DNA from: Collinsella sp.
GTDB taxonomy: Bacteria; Actinomycetota; Coriobacteriia; Coriobacteriales; Coriobacteriaceae
Reading direction: 5' to 3'
Assembly: GCA_019414205.1 (NCBI GenBank)
Contig: DXML01000010.1
Span: 1 to 49,294, forward strand
DNA: 49,294 nucleotides
Shown: positions 42,789-49,294 of the stretch, piece after piece
Numbering within the stretch: the stretch's first letter is position 1
How the letters are laid out: each line of letters opens with the position of its first letter
The notes under the pieces: generated by a model
What the model saw: only the letters and a program-made list of their open reading frames with translations
Told to the model about the DNA's origin: nothing
Database searches by the model: none
Translations under genes and position numbers: made by a program

Positions 42789-43553
42789 CTATCCCTCGAT
42801 ACGGCTCAAGAACTCACGGGTGCGCTGCTCACGCGGATGGTCGATGACCTGCTCGGCAGGACCCTCCTCGACAATGCGGCCGCCATCCATAAAGACCACG
42901 CGGTCGGCAACATCGCGCGCAAACTGCATTGCGTGGGTCACAATCACCATCGTCATATTCTGCGCGGCAAGGTCTTTAATGACACGCAGCACCTCGGCCG
43001 TCAGCTCGGGATCGAGCGCCGAGGTCGGCTCGTCAAAGAACAGGATCTCCGGGTCGAGCGCCAAGGCGCGGGCGATACTCACACGCTGTTGCTGACCGCC
43101 CGAAAGCTCACACGGAACCTTGTTCTCGTTGCCCGTAAGCCCCATCTGCGCGATCAACTCGCGCGCACGAGCTTCCGCCTGTTCGCGCGGGCGCTTAAGC
43201 ACGCGGATCGGCGCGTCGATGATGTTTTTCATCACGGTATAGTGCGGGAACAGGTTGTAATTCTGGAACACCAGGCCGAATCGCGAGCGTGCCCGCTTGG
43301 GCACATCGCCCTTCGCATAGACTGCGCCCGAACCCGCATCCGTCGCAACGGCAAGGTCACCAAACGAGAGCGAGCCTCCGCCGAGTGTCTCGAGCAGCGT
43401 GGCACACCGCAGCAGCGTGGACTTGCCGCCACCCGAAGGCCCGATAATCGCCACGACCTCGCCACGCTTGACCTCGAGCGAGATATCCTTGAGCACCTCA
43501 TTGCCGCCAAACGCCTTGCGAGCGCTTTCGATTTTCATCACCGAGTTAGTCAT
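42789..43553 (-). CDS. Polar amino acid ABC transporter, ATP-binding protein
   Basis: This importer ATPase of the GlnQ/HisP class has 254 residues. It has Walker A GPSGGGKST (about 38-46), Q-loop LVFQNYNLFPH (about 93-103), signature LSGGQQQRV (about 149-157), Walker B ILFFDEPTSALDPE (about 169-182) and H-loop VTHAM. An insertion of about 15 residues (ATDAGSGAVYAKGDVPKR) before the Q-loop is longer than in E. coli GlnQ. ATG 43553 overlaps the permease stop, which shows co-translation. The operon order is binding protein, permease, ATPase. Confidence 0.95.
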   Translation of the reverse strand: MTNSVMKIESARKAFGGNEVLKDISLEVKRGEVVAIIGPSGGGKSTLLRCATLLETLGGGSLSFGDLAVATDAGSGAVYAKGDVPKRARSRFGLVFQNYNLFPHYTVMKNIIDAPIRVLKRPREQAEARARELIAQMGLTGNENKVPCELSGGQQQRVSIARALALDPEILFFDEPTSALDPELTAEVLRVIKDLAAQNMTMVIVTHAMQFARDVADRVVFMDGGRIVEEGPAEQVIDHPREQRTREFLSRIEG

Positions 43554-44199
43554 GATAATAGTCCAGCTTCTTTTCGGCGGCGCCCAACAGCATCTCGACC
43601 ACGAAGTTGAAAACCCAGTAGATCAGCGCCGCAATCGCAAACGGTACCATGCTCACCTGCGAGGCGACCAGAGCCTTGGCCGTCGAGAACATCTCACCCA
43701 CGCCAATGGCAAACGCCAGCGACGTGTCCTTGACCAGCGTGATGATCTCGTTGCCCATCGCCGGCAGAATACGCTTGGCGACCTGCGGCATCACGATATA
43801 CAGAAACGTCTGCACGCGCGAGTAGCCCAGCACCTCGGCTGCCTCGTATTGACCACGCGGAATGGACTGCAGGCCCGAGCGATAGATCTCGGCAAAGTAA
43901 CCGGCGTAGTTGATGATGAACGCCACGACGCACGCCGTCCACTTGGAATCGGGCGTGAGCGAAATGCCAAACACGTAGTACGGGGCAAAGTAGATGGCAA
44001 ACATCTGCAGCATGAGCGGCGTACCGCGCATGACCGAAATGTAGATGCGCGCAATCCAGCGAAGCGGCACGATTTTGCTCATGCGCATAAACGCCACGGG
44101 GATTCCCAGCGGAATCGACCCGAGCAGCGTCAGTACAAACAGCTGCAAACTGACCAAGAATCCCTGGCCAAGCATCTGCATCATGACCTGAATAGACAT
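43546..44199 (-). CDS. Polar amino acid ABC transporter, permease
   Basis: This HisM/GlnP-type membrane subunit has 217 residues and about five transmembrane segments. The coupling helix (EAA loop) GQYEAAEVLGYSRVQTFLYI (about 133-152) contacts the ATPase. MRGTPLMLQMFAIYF (about 55-70) is the typical family signature. The ATG at 44199 overlaps the TAA of the binding-protein gene (TAATG). A TTG at 44214 would overlap further but is unlikely. The substrate is probably a polar or branched amino acid; it cannot be settled here. Confidence 0.94.
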   Translation of the reverse strand: MSIQVMMQMLGQGFLVSLQLFVLTLLGSIPLGIPVAFMRMSKIVPLRWIARIYISVMRGTPLMLQMFAIYFAPYYVFGISLTPDSKWTACVVAFIINYAGYFAEIYRSGLQSIPRGQYEAAEVLGYSRVQTFLYIVMPQVAKRILPAMGNEIITLVKDTSLAFAIGVGEMFSTAKALVASQVSMVPFAIAALIYWVFNFVVEMLLGAAEKKLDYYHD

Positions 44200-45059
44200 T
44201 ACTTGAGCACCCAATTATCGAAAGATAGACCATAGCTTGAATACTTGTCGCAGAGATCCTTAACCGTACCGTCATCGTAGAGTGCCTTGAGCGACTCGGT
44301 CACGGCGTCGGCCGACTTGGTGTCGCCCTTCTTAAAGCCGACGGCGTAGTGCTCGCTGGACAGCGGCTCATCAAGCTGCGTATAAGCATCGGGCTTGGCG
44401 GCAAGCTGATACTGGGCAATCGAAAGGTCGCACGCCACGGCATCGACCGCGCCGCTCTCGAGCTGCATAAAGGCCGTGTTGTACTCGCCGATCGTGTCGA
44501 GCGTGGCAAACGTCGCTGCCAGATCCTTCTGGTCACCCTCAAGCACGTCCTGCGCAGCGGAATCAGTCTGGGTAATCACAGTCTTGCCGGCAAGATCGTC
44601 CCAGCCCTTGATGCCCGCATCCTTCTTGACCACCAGCACCTGCTCGTTGAGCATGTACGGCTCGGAGAACGTGTAGTCGTCCTCACGGCCCTCCATGGTA
44701 AAGCCGTTCCAGATGCAGTTGATGGCGCCCGAGTTAAGCAGCGTATCCTTGGCGTCCCAGTCGATGGCCTCGTATTTGACCTCCCAGCCCTGCTTATCGG
44801 CAACAGCCTTGGCCAGATCGAGATCAAAGCCGGTGTACTCGCCATCGTCGCCCACAAAGCCGTACGGAGGATAGGACTTATCGAAGCCCACCACGAGCTT
44901 CTTGGACTCCGCAGCACCCTTCACATCCTTGGCCGCGGCAGAGCCAGCAGCGGAGCCCTTGCCGGCACCACCGCCGCAACCGACAAGACCAAGGCCAAGC
45001 ACCGTGGCGAGCGAGCCGGCTAGACCAACAAACTGACGACGAGACATATCGGTGTTCAT
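44199..45059 (-). CDS. Polar amino acid ABC transporter, substrate-binding lipoprotein (Tat-type signal)
   Basis: This cluster F/SBP_bac_3 binding protein has 286 residues. The signal peptide carries SRRQFVG (twin Arg at 7-8), a hydrophobic core and the lipobox LVGC with Cys28, so it appears to be a Tat-exported lipoprotein held at the outer membrane face. The mature part begins GGGAGKGSAAGSAAA. The binding fold has VVGFDKSYPPYGFVGDDGEY, then GFDLDLAKAVA and a later DLSIAQY hinge region. Asp in GFDLDL and a distal Asp usually contact the ligand amino group. ATG 45059 has AAGGGGGA upstream. It is first in the operon, with promoter at 45116-45144. Confidence 0.94.
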   Translation of the reverse strand: MNTDMSRRQFVGLAGSLATVLGLGLVGCGGGAGKGSAAGSAAAKDVKGAAESKKLVVGFDKSYPPYGFVGDDGEYTGFDLDLAKAVADKQGWEVKYEAIDWDAKDTLLNSGAINCIWNGFTMEGREDDYTFSEPYMLNEQVLVVKKDAGIKGWDDLAGKTVITQTDSAAQDVLEGDQKDLAATFATLDTIGEYNTAFMQLESGAVDAVACDLSIAQYQLAAKPDAYTQLDEPLSSEHYAVGFKKGDTKSADAVTESLKALYDDGTVKDLCDKYSSYGLSFDNWVLK

Positions 45060-45077
45060 GGTATTCCCCCTTGATGG

Positions 45078-45144
45078 CACTTTAGTTAGATAAAGTGAGT
45101 CATGTAACGTTCAGAATCATACACTTTAGCGTGATAGAGCACAA
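45078..45144 (-). promoter_or_regulatory. Promoter and CACTTTA operator sites of the amino acid ABC operon
   Basis: Minus-strand TTGTGC (plus 45139-45144) and TATGAT (45116-45121) are spaced 17. CACTTTA occupies the spacer (45122-45128). A dyad CACTTTA-N6-TAAAGTG lies downstream at 45078-45097. Both fit a repressor. The ilvE dyad at 12734 has the same half-site and spacing. Confidence 0.6.
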
Positions 45145-45153
45145 GGCGAGTTT

Positions 45154-45287
45154 GCCCGCCGCGTGAGGGGTGTGGGGTTAAGTTTCCTGCTCTACAGTCC
45201 TGCTCACGACGGAGGCCACATTAAGTGGCCTCCTGTTCGTGCGGAACTCGCGATAAACTTAACCCCCACACCCCTCACGCGGCGGGC
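45154..45287. repeat. Long inverted repeat upstream of the RlmD-type gene
   Basis: The arms 45154-45185 and 45255-45287 pair over 32 bp with a single one-base bulge (GCCCGCCGCGTGAGGGGTGT start). An inner AGGCCAC/GTGGCCT hairpin sits in the spacer. It lies between the divergent amino acid ABC and methyltransferase genes. Confidence 0.85.
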
Positions 45288-45396
45288 AACCGTCGTTGGG
45301 CTTATCGCTGACACGATTAAACCGCTTGCATATCGTCTGCTGGCTTGGCACGGTACAATACTTGCAGCTTTAATTCATGAATTAGTGGAGTTATTG

Positions 45397-46845
45397 ATGG
45401 CAGAATCTCGTGCGGAGCGTAGGGCTCGTCGTGCTTTGGTGGAGGCGGCTGAGGGGTCGGAGGAGAAAAAATCTTCTAAGAAATCCAAGTCGTCTCTGAA
45501 TGCGAAGGGTAAGTCGGCTAAGGGCAAGGCTAAGGCCAAGCGTCCCGGCTCTCGTCGGAGCGAGGATAAGGCATCTCAGACTCGCTCCAAGCGCTCGCAT
45601 AAAGATCGGGTTTCGTCTGCGCGTAAGGCTGTGGACCCCAAGTCTCCCTGTTCGATCATGAAAGCTTGCGGTGGGTGTACGGCGCTCAATCGTCCTTATA
45701 AGAAGCAGTTGGCAGCCAAGCAGGCCGCCATGGAGGAGCTTTTTGCTACCCTTTGCGAGCGCGAGGGTATCAGCGTCGACCCCATTCGCGGTATGGGCGT
45801 CACCCTGGGCGACCCGGGCAAATATCCTGCGCCGCGCGGTTTTCGCCATAAGGCCGCCACTCCCTTTGCTCCCGGTAAGGAGGGTGCTGTCCGTTGCGGT
45901 TTCTTTGAGCGCGGCACGCACAAGATCGTTGCCGTACCCGAGTGTCCTGTCGAGGCACCGGGTGCCCGTCAGATTCTCAACGGCATCGCACGCGAAGCTG
46001 AGCGGCTGCATATTCCCGCCTTTAATGAGGACAAGCATCTTGGTTTGCTTCGCTATGCCGTCGTCCGCTGCGGTTGGCGTACCGACCAGGTCATGGTCAC
46101 GCTCGTGACCGCTCAGCGCGACTTGCCGCATGCGCAGGAGTTCTTTGAGGCTGTCGCCGCGCTCAATCCGCACATCGTCACCGTCGCCCAAAACATCAAC
46201 GGACGTCCCGGCAACGCCATCCTCGGCGAGGAAACCCGCATTGTATATGGTGCCGAGTGCATGCGCGACCAGCTGCTCGGCTGCGAGTTCGATATCTCCC
46301 CCACCGCGTTCTACCAGACCAACCCGCAGCAGACCGAGCTGCTCTATCAGCTCGCGATTGACGGCATGGACCTGCAGCAGGGCGACGTACTCATGGATGC
46401 CTATTGCGGTAGCGGAACTATCGGCCTGTGCGCAGCCAAAGCCGCCCAGGACAAGGGCGTCGGCATTATGCTGCTTGGCGTGGAGCGCAACCACGCCGGC
46501 ATTGCCGACGCACGTCGTAATGCCGAGCTCAACGGCCTCACCCGCAGCGCTTGGTTTATGGCTGACGATGCCACCGACTACATCCTAGATGCCGCCGACA
46601 ACAACGAGCGGGTCGATGTCCTTTCCATCGATCCGCCGCGCGCCGGCTCTACCCCCGAGTTCCTCGAAGCTGCCTGCGCGCTTAAGCCGCGCCGCATCAC
46701 CTATATCAGCTGCAACCCCGTGACTCAAGAGCGCGACCTGCATCAGCTTCTCGACGGAGGCTATCGCCTGCTCAAGATCACGCCCGTCGACATGTTTCCT
46801 CACACCGACCACACCGAAACCGTAGCGGTCCTCGAACGCCGCTAA
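45397..46845 (+). CDS. 23S rRNA (uracil-C5)-methyltransferase, RlmD/TrmA family
   Basis: This SAM-dependent enzyme makes 5-methyluridine in RNA and has 482 residues. A Lys/Ser/Arg-rich extension (1-80, KKSSKKSKSS, then GKSAKGKAKAKR) probably binds RNA. SPCSIMKACGGC (about 82-93) resembles part of the Fe-S Cys set of RlmD. The C-terminal methyltransferase fold has DAYCGSGTIGLCA (about 334), DPPRAG (about 413) and the catalytic Cys in ISCNP (about 438), with the final HTDHTETVAVLER. ATG 45397 is used because GGAG lies six bases upstream; earlier in-frame starts fall inside the 45154-45287 palindrome. The first 250 bases use more T-ending codons than neighbours. Confidence 0.9.
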   Translation: MAESRAERRARRALVEAAEGSEEKKSSKKSKSSLNAKGKSAKGKAKAKRPGSRRSEDKASQTRSKRSHKDRVSSARKAVDPKSPCSIMKACGGCTALNRPYKKQLAAKQAAMEELFATLCEREGISVDPIRGMGVTLGDPGKYPAPRGFRHKAATPFAPGKEGAVRCGFFERGTHKIVAVPECPVEAPGARQILNGIAREAERLHIPAFNEDKHLGLLRYAVVRCGWRTDQVMVTLVTAQRDLPHAQEFFEAVAALNPHIVTVAQNINGRPGNAILGEETRIVYGAECMRDQLLGCEFDISPTAFYQTNPQQTELLYQLAIDGMDLQQGDVLMDAYCGSGTIGLCAAKAAQDKGVGIMLLGVERNHAGIADARRNAELNGLTRSAWFMADDATDYILDAADNNERVDVLSIDPPRAGSTPEFLEAACALKPRRITYISCNPVTQERDLHQLLDGGYRLLKITPVDMFPHTDHTETVAVLERR

Positions 46846-46873
46846 CCAACCTCAGTAGATTTTTGGGACAAGA

Positions 46874-46903
46874 AAGGGGGCGACCCGCCTGGGCCGCCCC
46901 CTT
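46874..46903 (-). terminator. Hairpin between the methyltransferase and PHP genes
   Basis: AAGGGGGCG (46874-46882) pairs with CGCCCCCTT (46895-46903). On the minus strand TCTTGTCCC follows. It lies between convergent genes and may serve both. Confidence 0.7.
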
Positions 46904-46923
46904 CGCTTGGTTTATAAATTCCG

Positions 46924-47745
46924 CTACATCCCCTTGCACAGGTCGCACACGCCGGCTGCCGCCATCTCGCGCAGCAGCGTCTCGCGATCGCGCGTCACGA
47001 TCAGATCCAACGGGAAGTGAATCTCGTCGAGCATCTTGCGAGCGTAATCGAGCTTACCAATTGCCATGCCAATGTGCGCATCGGTCGAAACGCCAATGCC
47101 CACGCCCAGCTCGGCGCAGCGCTCGGCGATCTTGCGGCATACGGCCCAATGCTCAGTGTCGACACCGTGTTCAAGACTATGGTTGTTGATCTCAATAATC
47201 TTGTGCTTGGCCTTAGCTGCCAACAGCACCTCGTCGATATCGAACGGCACGCCCGAACGCCCCGTGTGACCCAGCATGAACACCTTGGGGTGCTCCAGGG
47301 CATTGATATACATCTCGGTCGTCTGGGCCAGCGTCGCGCCCTCGGCAATCTGCGGATTATGCACGCTTGCAACCAAATAATCCAAATTACGCGTAACCAA
47401 ATCGAACAGCGAATGCTGACGGCTGTACGAATCGCCGGCAATATCGAGCGTGACAAGAGTGTCCTCGCCAAACAGGCTTCCGTCCAGCGAAACGATATCG
47501 GCCTCGGCACCACGCAGCACCAGCACGCCACTCCAAATGCGCGGCCAGATATCCTGGTTGATAAAGAACTGGTAACTGCGCAGGTCATTGGGGCAAGCCG
47601 TAACCATAGAGCTCAAATGGTCGGCAGATCCGAGCACCTGCAGACCACGCTCTGCCGCCCAGTACACATTCTCCTCAATGGTCGAATATGCATGCGCAGA
47701 GAACATCGTATGGGTATGAATGTCACAAGAAAGCAGGTAGGGCAT
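46924..47745 (-). CDS. PHP-domain phosphatase (YcdX type)
   Basis: This is a putative metal-dependent phosphatase or phosphoesterase of 273 residues. PHP metal ligands are present in order: DIHTHTMFSAHA (about 8-19), SADHLSS (about 40-46), RGAEADI (about 78), SVHNP (about 126), FMLGHTGR (about 155) and STDAHIG (about 222-228). This matches the trinuclear-metal PHP family of E. coli YcdX. The C-terminus ends CDLCKGM. ATG 47745 has AAGGAG five bases upstream. Substrate is unknown; family members hydrolyse small phosphates or histidinol phosphate. Confidence 0.9.
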   Translation of the reverse strand: MPYLLSCDIHTHTMFSAHAYSTIEENVYWAAERGLQVLGSADHLSSMVTACPNDLRSYQFFINQDIWPRIWSGVLVLRGAEADIVSLDGSLFGEDTLVTLDIAGDSYSRQHSLFDLVTRNLDYLVASVHNPQIAEGATLAQTTEMYINALEHPKVFMLGHTGRSGVPFDIDEVLLAAKAKHKIIEINNHSLEHGVDTEHWAVCRKIAERCAELGVGIGVSTDAHIGMAIGKLDYARKMLDEIHFPLDLIVTRDRETLLREMAAAGVCDLCKGM

Positions 47746-47910
47746 CAGGTCTCCTTATCTGGCACGGCCGTCGCTTATATTCATTGTACGCATGGCCTTC
47801 GATAGTCGTAAAACCACTCCATCCCAAAGACACAACGTCCATGACAACGGGGTCCGGCTTAACACCAAACCCCGTTTCACGTAAAACATTGTAGGCAGAG
47901 CGCTTTACTT

Positions 47911-49095
47911 TTAACGATACTCGTCCGCCAACTGTTTCCAAGCGGGTAGCGAATTGACAATCGTTTCGTAGCTCACGCAATAGCCCAGGCGGAACCAACC
48001 CGGCATACCAAAGCTGTCCGAGGGAACCGCAAGCAACTCATACTTCTTTGCGCGCTCACAGAACGCATTCGCATCGGGCTCCAACGCTTTCACCCATAGG
48101 TAGAACGCGCCATCCGGCTCAACATAGGTGTAGCCATACTCCGCTAGTGCGTCGGTAAGCGCGGTGCGGTTGCGCGCATAGGCCTCGACATCGCTCGGCT
48201 CATCGATGCAATCGATGATTACGCGCTGGAAGAGTGCCGGTGCGCATACAAAACCCAGCGTACGGGCAGCGCCCGCAACAGCCGGCATCAGACGGGCAGC
48301 CTGCGGATTGGTGTTGGGAACCAAGATCCACCCCACGCGCTCACCCGGCAGCGACAGCGACTTGGAATACGAGTAGCACACGATGGTGTGCTCGTAGATC
48401 GAGGGCACCCAAGGCACCTCGGCACCGTACACGATCTCGCGGTACGGCTCATCCGAGATGAGCATAATCGGATTCTCGGGATCGCGCTGAGCGTTGGCCT
48501 CGCGCAGAACATTGGCCAGTCGCGTCAGCGTGTCGCGCGTATACACGGCGCCGGTCGGGTTATTCGGCGAGTCGATGATGACGGCAGTCGTCTTATCGGT
48601 AATCGCCTTGAGCACGTTGTCCACGCTCAGCTGGAACGTATCTTCATCGGCGAGCGCCTCAACACACGTACAGCCGGCCTTCTCAATCCAAACGCGATAC
48701 TCCGGAAAGTACGGGGCGATAACAATAACCTCGTCGCCCGGGTTCGTAACGGCGTTGAGCGTGCAGGTGAGCGAAGCCGCGGCACCCACCGTCATAAAGA
48801 CGTCCTTACCCTCATAGTTCGTTCCAAAGCGGCGGTTGAGCGATTCGGCGACGGCTGCTCGACATTGCGGCAGGCCCGGAGCGGGGGTGTAGCCGTGCAA
48901 CTGGTCACTCGGCAGTTCCAGGGCCTTCTTAATGGACTCCGCCACAGCAGCGGGTGCCGGAACGCTCGGATTGCCCAGCGAAAAATCAAATACGTTTTCC
49001 GCACCGATCTGCGCCTTGCGCTCAAGGCCATAGCTAAAAATCTCACGGATGATGGAGCTTTCCGCACCGCGAGCATACATAGTTTCGTTGATCAT
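47911..49095 (-). CDS. Pyridoxal phosphate-dependent aminotransferase, class I/II
   Basis: This fold type I aminotransferase of the AspC/AspB-like group has 394 residues. FSLGNPSVPAP (about 36) and LHGYTPAPGLPQCRAAVA lead to the PLP Asn/Asp residues: SPNNPTGAVY (about 175-184), ISDEPYREIVY (about 205-215) with PLP-stacking Tyr, and the Schiff-base Lys in YSYSKSLSLPGERVG (about 235-249). A final FRLGYC supplies the carboxylate-binding Arg. Substrate is probably an alpha-amino acid (aspartate or alanine class), unresolved. ATG 49095 has AAAGGGG upstream. A dispersed hairpin (49156-49215) lies beyond its promoter, just before the IS end. Confidence 0.94.
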   Translation of the reverse strand: MINETMYARGAESSIIREIFSYGLERKAQIGAENVFDFSLGNPSVPAPAAVAESIKKALELPSDQLHGYTPAPGLPQCRAAVAESLNRRFGTNYEGKDVFMTVGAAASLTCTLNAVTNPGDEVIVIAPYFPEYRVWIEKAGCTCVEALADEDTFQLSVDNVLKAITDKTTAVIIDSPNNPTGAVYTRDTLTRLANVLREANAQRDPENPIMLISDEPYREIVYGAEVPWVPSIYEHTIVCYSYSKSLSLPGERVGWILVPNTNPQAARLMPAVAGAARTLGFVCAPALFQRVIIDCIDEPSDVEAYARNRTALTDALAEYGYTYVEPDGAFYLWVKALEPDANAFCERAKKYELLAVPSDSFGMPGWFRLGYCVSYETIVNSLPAWKQLADEYR

Positions 49096-49155
49096 CTGTT
49101 CCCCTTTCGCATAGGCGCTATTGTACGCTTTAGCCGAGCAAAGTGCCGCAGCAAT

Positions 49156-49215
49156 GTTGATTGGGGACAGACTTAAATGCGTGAAAACGCTCATTTAAGT
49201 CTGTCCCCAATCAAC
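49156..49215. repeat. 24-bp perfect inverted repeat with GAAA tetraloop
   Basis: GTTGATTGGGGACAGACTTA (arm 49156-49179) pairs exactly with 49192-49215. The inner CGT/ACG closes a GAAA loop. It belongs to the GGGACAG/CTGTCCC palindromes seen across the window. Confidence 0.88.
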
Positions 49216-49243
49216 AGACGGCCCCATATCGCTCAAAAGGAAA

Positions 49244-49294
49244 GGCTCTGTTAGACCATAATTGACATATAGGTGATGCCACCGTGGTATAATG
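49244..49294 (+). mobile_element. Probable end of an ISL3-family insertion sequence (right window edge)
   Basis: These 51 bases start GGCTCTGTTAGACC and are identical to the reverse complement of 2-52. An extended -10 promoter (TGG-TATAAT, 49285-49293, with TTGACA at 49262) points out of the window. The A-rich flank AAAGGAAA (49236-49243) differs from the left flank, as expected for a separate insertion. Confidence 0.6.

Noticed and set aside
47746..47910. Short minus-strand frame between the aminotransferase and PHP genes
   Set aside because: No start signal, and it runs into both neighbouring genes out of frame.

Overview
The window reads as chromosomal DNA from a GC-rich Gram-positive gut actinobacterium of the class Coriobacteriia, most likely Collinsella or a close relative. 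This is an inference from overall protein character, codon use, a LANTG-type wall anchor, split transketolase, heterodimeric drug-exporter-type ABC pairs and many palindromic intergenic repeats; no database search was possible. Gene density is high. About 33 protein genes, one small SRP RNA and one tRNA-Ser(UGA) are supported, with no phage or CRISPR.

Both ends of the window carry the same 51-bp block in opposite orientation (2-52 and 49244-49294). It begins GGCTCTGTTAGACC, resembles an ISL3-family insertion sequence end, and holds an outward-facing extended -10 promoter. The left copy cuts off the 3' end of a SipW-type signal peptidase gene, so the window is probably the segment between two inverted IS copies.

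Layout: (1) 35-7300: truncated signal peptidase, a noncoding 62-bp tandem repeat, flavodoxin, heterodimeric ABC exporter 1, a sortase-anchored coiled-coil surface protein, and SRP RNA. (2) 7.3-14.4 kb: palindromic repeats, a TadA-glycerate kinase fusion, tRNA-Ser, TetR regulator, LemA, IlvE, DedA, CysE. (3) 14.5-20.7 kb: heterodimeric ABC exporter 2 with its MarR regulator, a small unknown protein, nitroreductase, a membrane protein. (4) 20.8-31 kb: a Fis-type regulator with a degenerate AAA+ domain, YeiH-type transporter, GntR regulator, GlmS, LacI regulator, AAA/DUF4143 ATPase, HAD phosphatase, LarE. (5) 31.1-31.7 kb: a gene-free island with a 66-bp palindrome, nine TCTCTCTAA-type motifs and a broken winged-helix fragment. 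(6) 31.7-39.2 kb: a six-gene sugar operon (PTS EIIBC, GatZ-like protein, FSA-type transaldolase, transketolase N and C halves, PTS EIIA) divergent from a LacI regulator. (7) 39.3-49.1 kb: secreted nuclease, EF-G-like GTPase with altered G motifs, polar amino acid ABC transporter, RlmD-type methyltransferase, PHP phosphatase, aminotransferase.

The sugar operon is the clearest multi-gene system: import with phosphorylation, a GatZ protein without its usual GatY partner, then aldol and ketol transfer into the pentose phosphate pool. The two exporter pairs share the same gene order and the same split of ATPase sites, one degenerate and one canonical. Intergenic regions are rich in long inverted repeats, several forming recognisable families.
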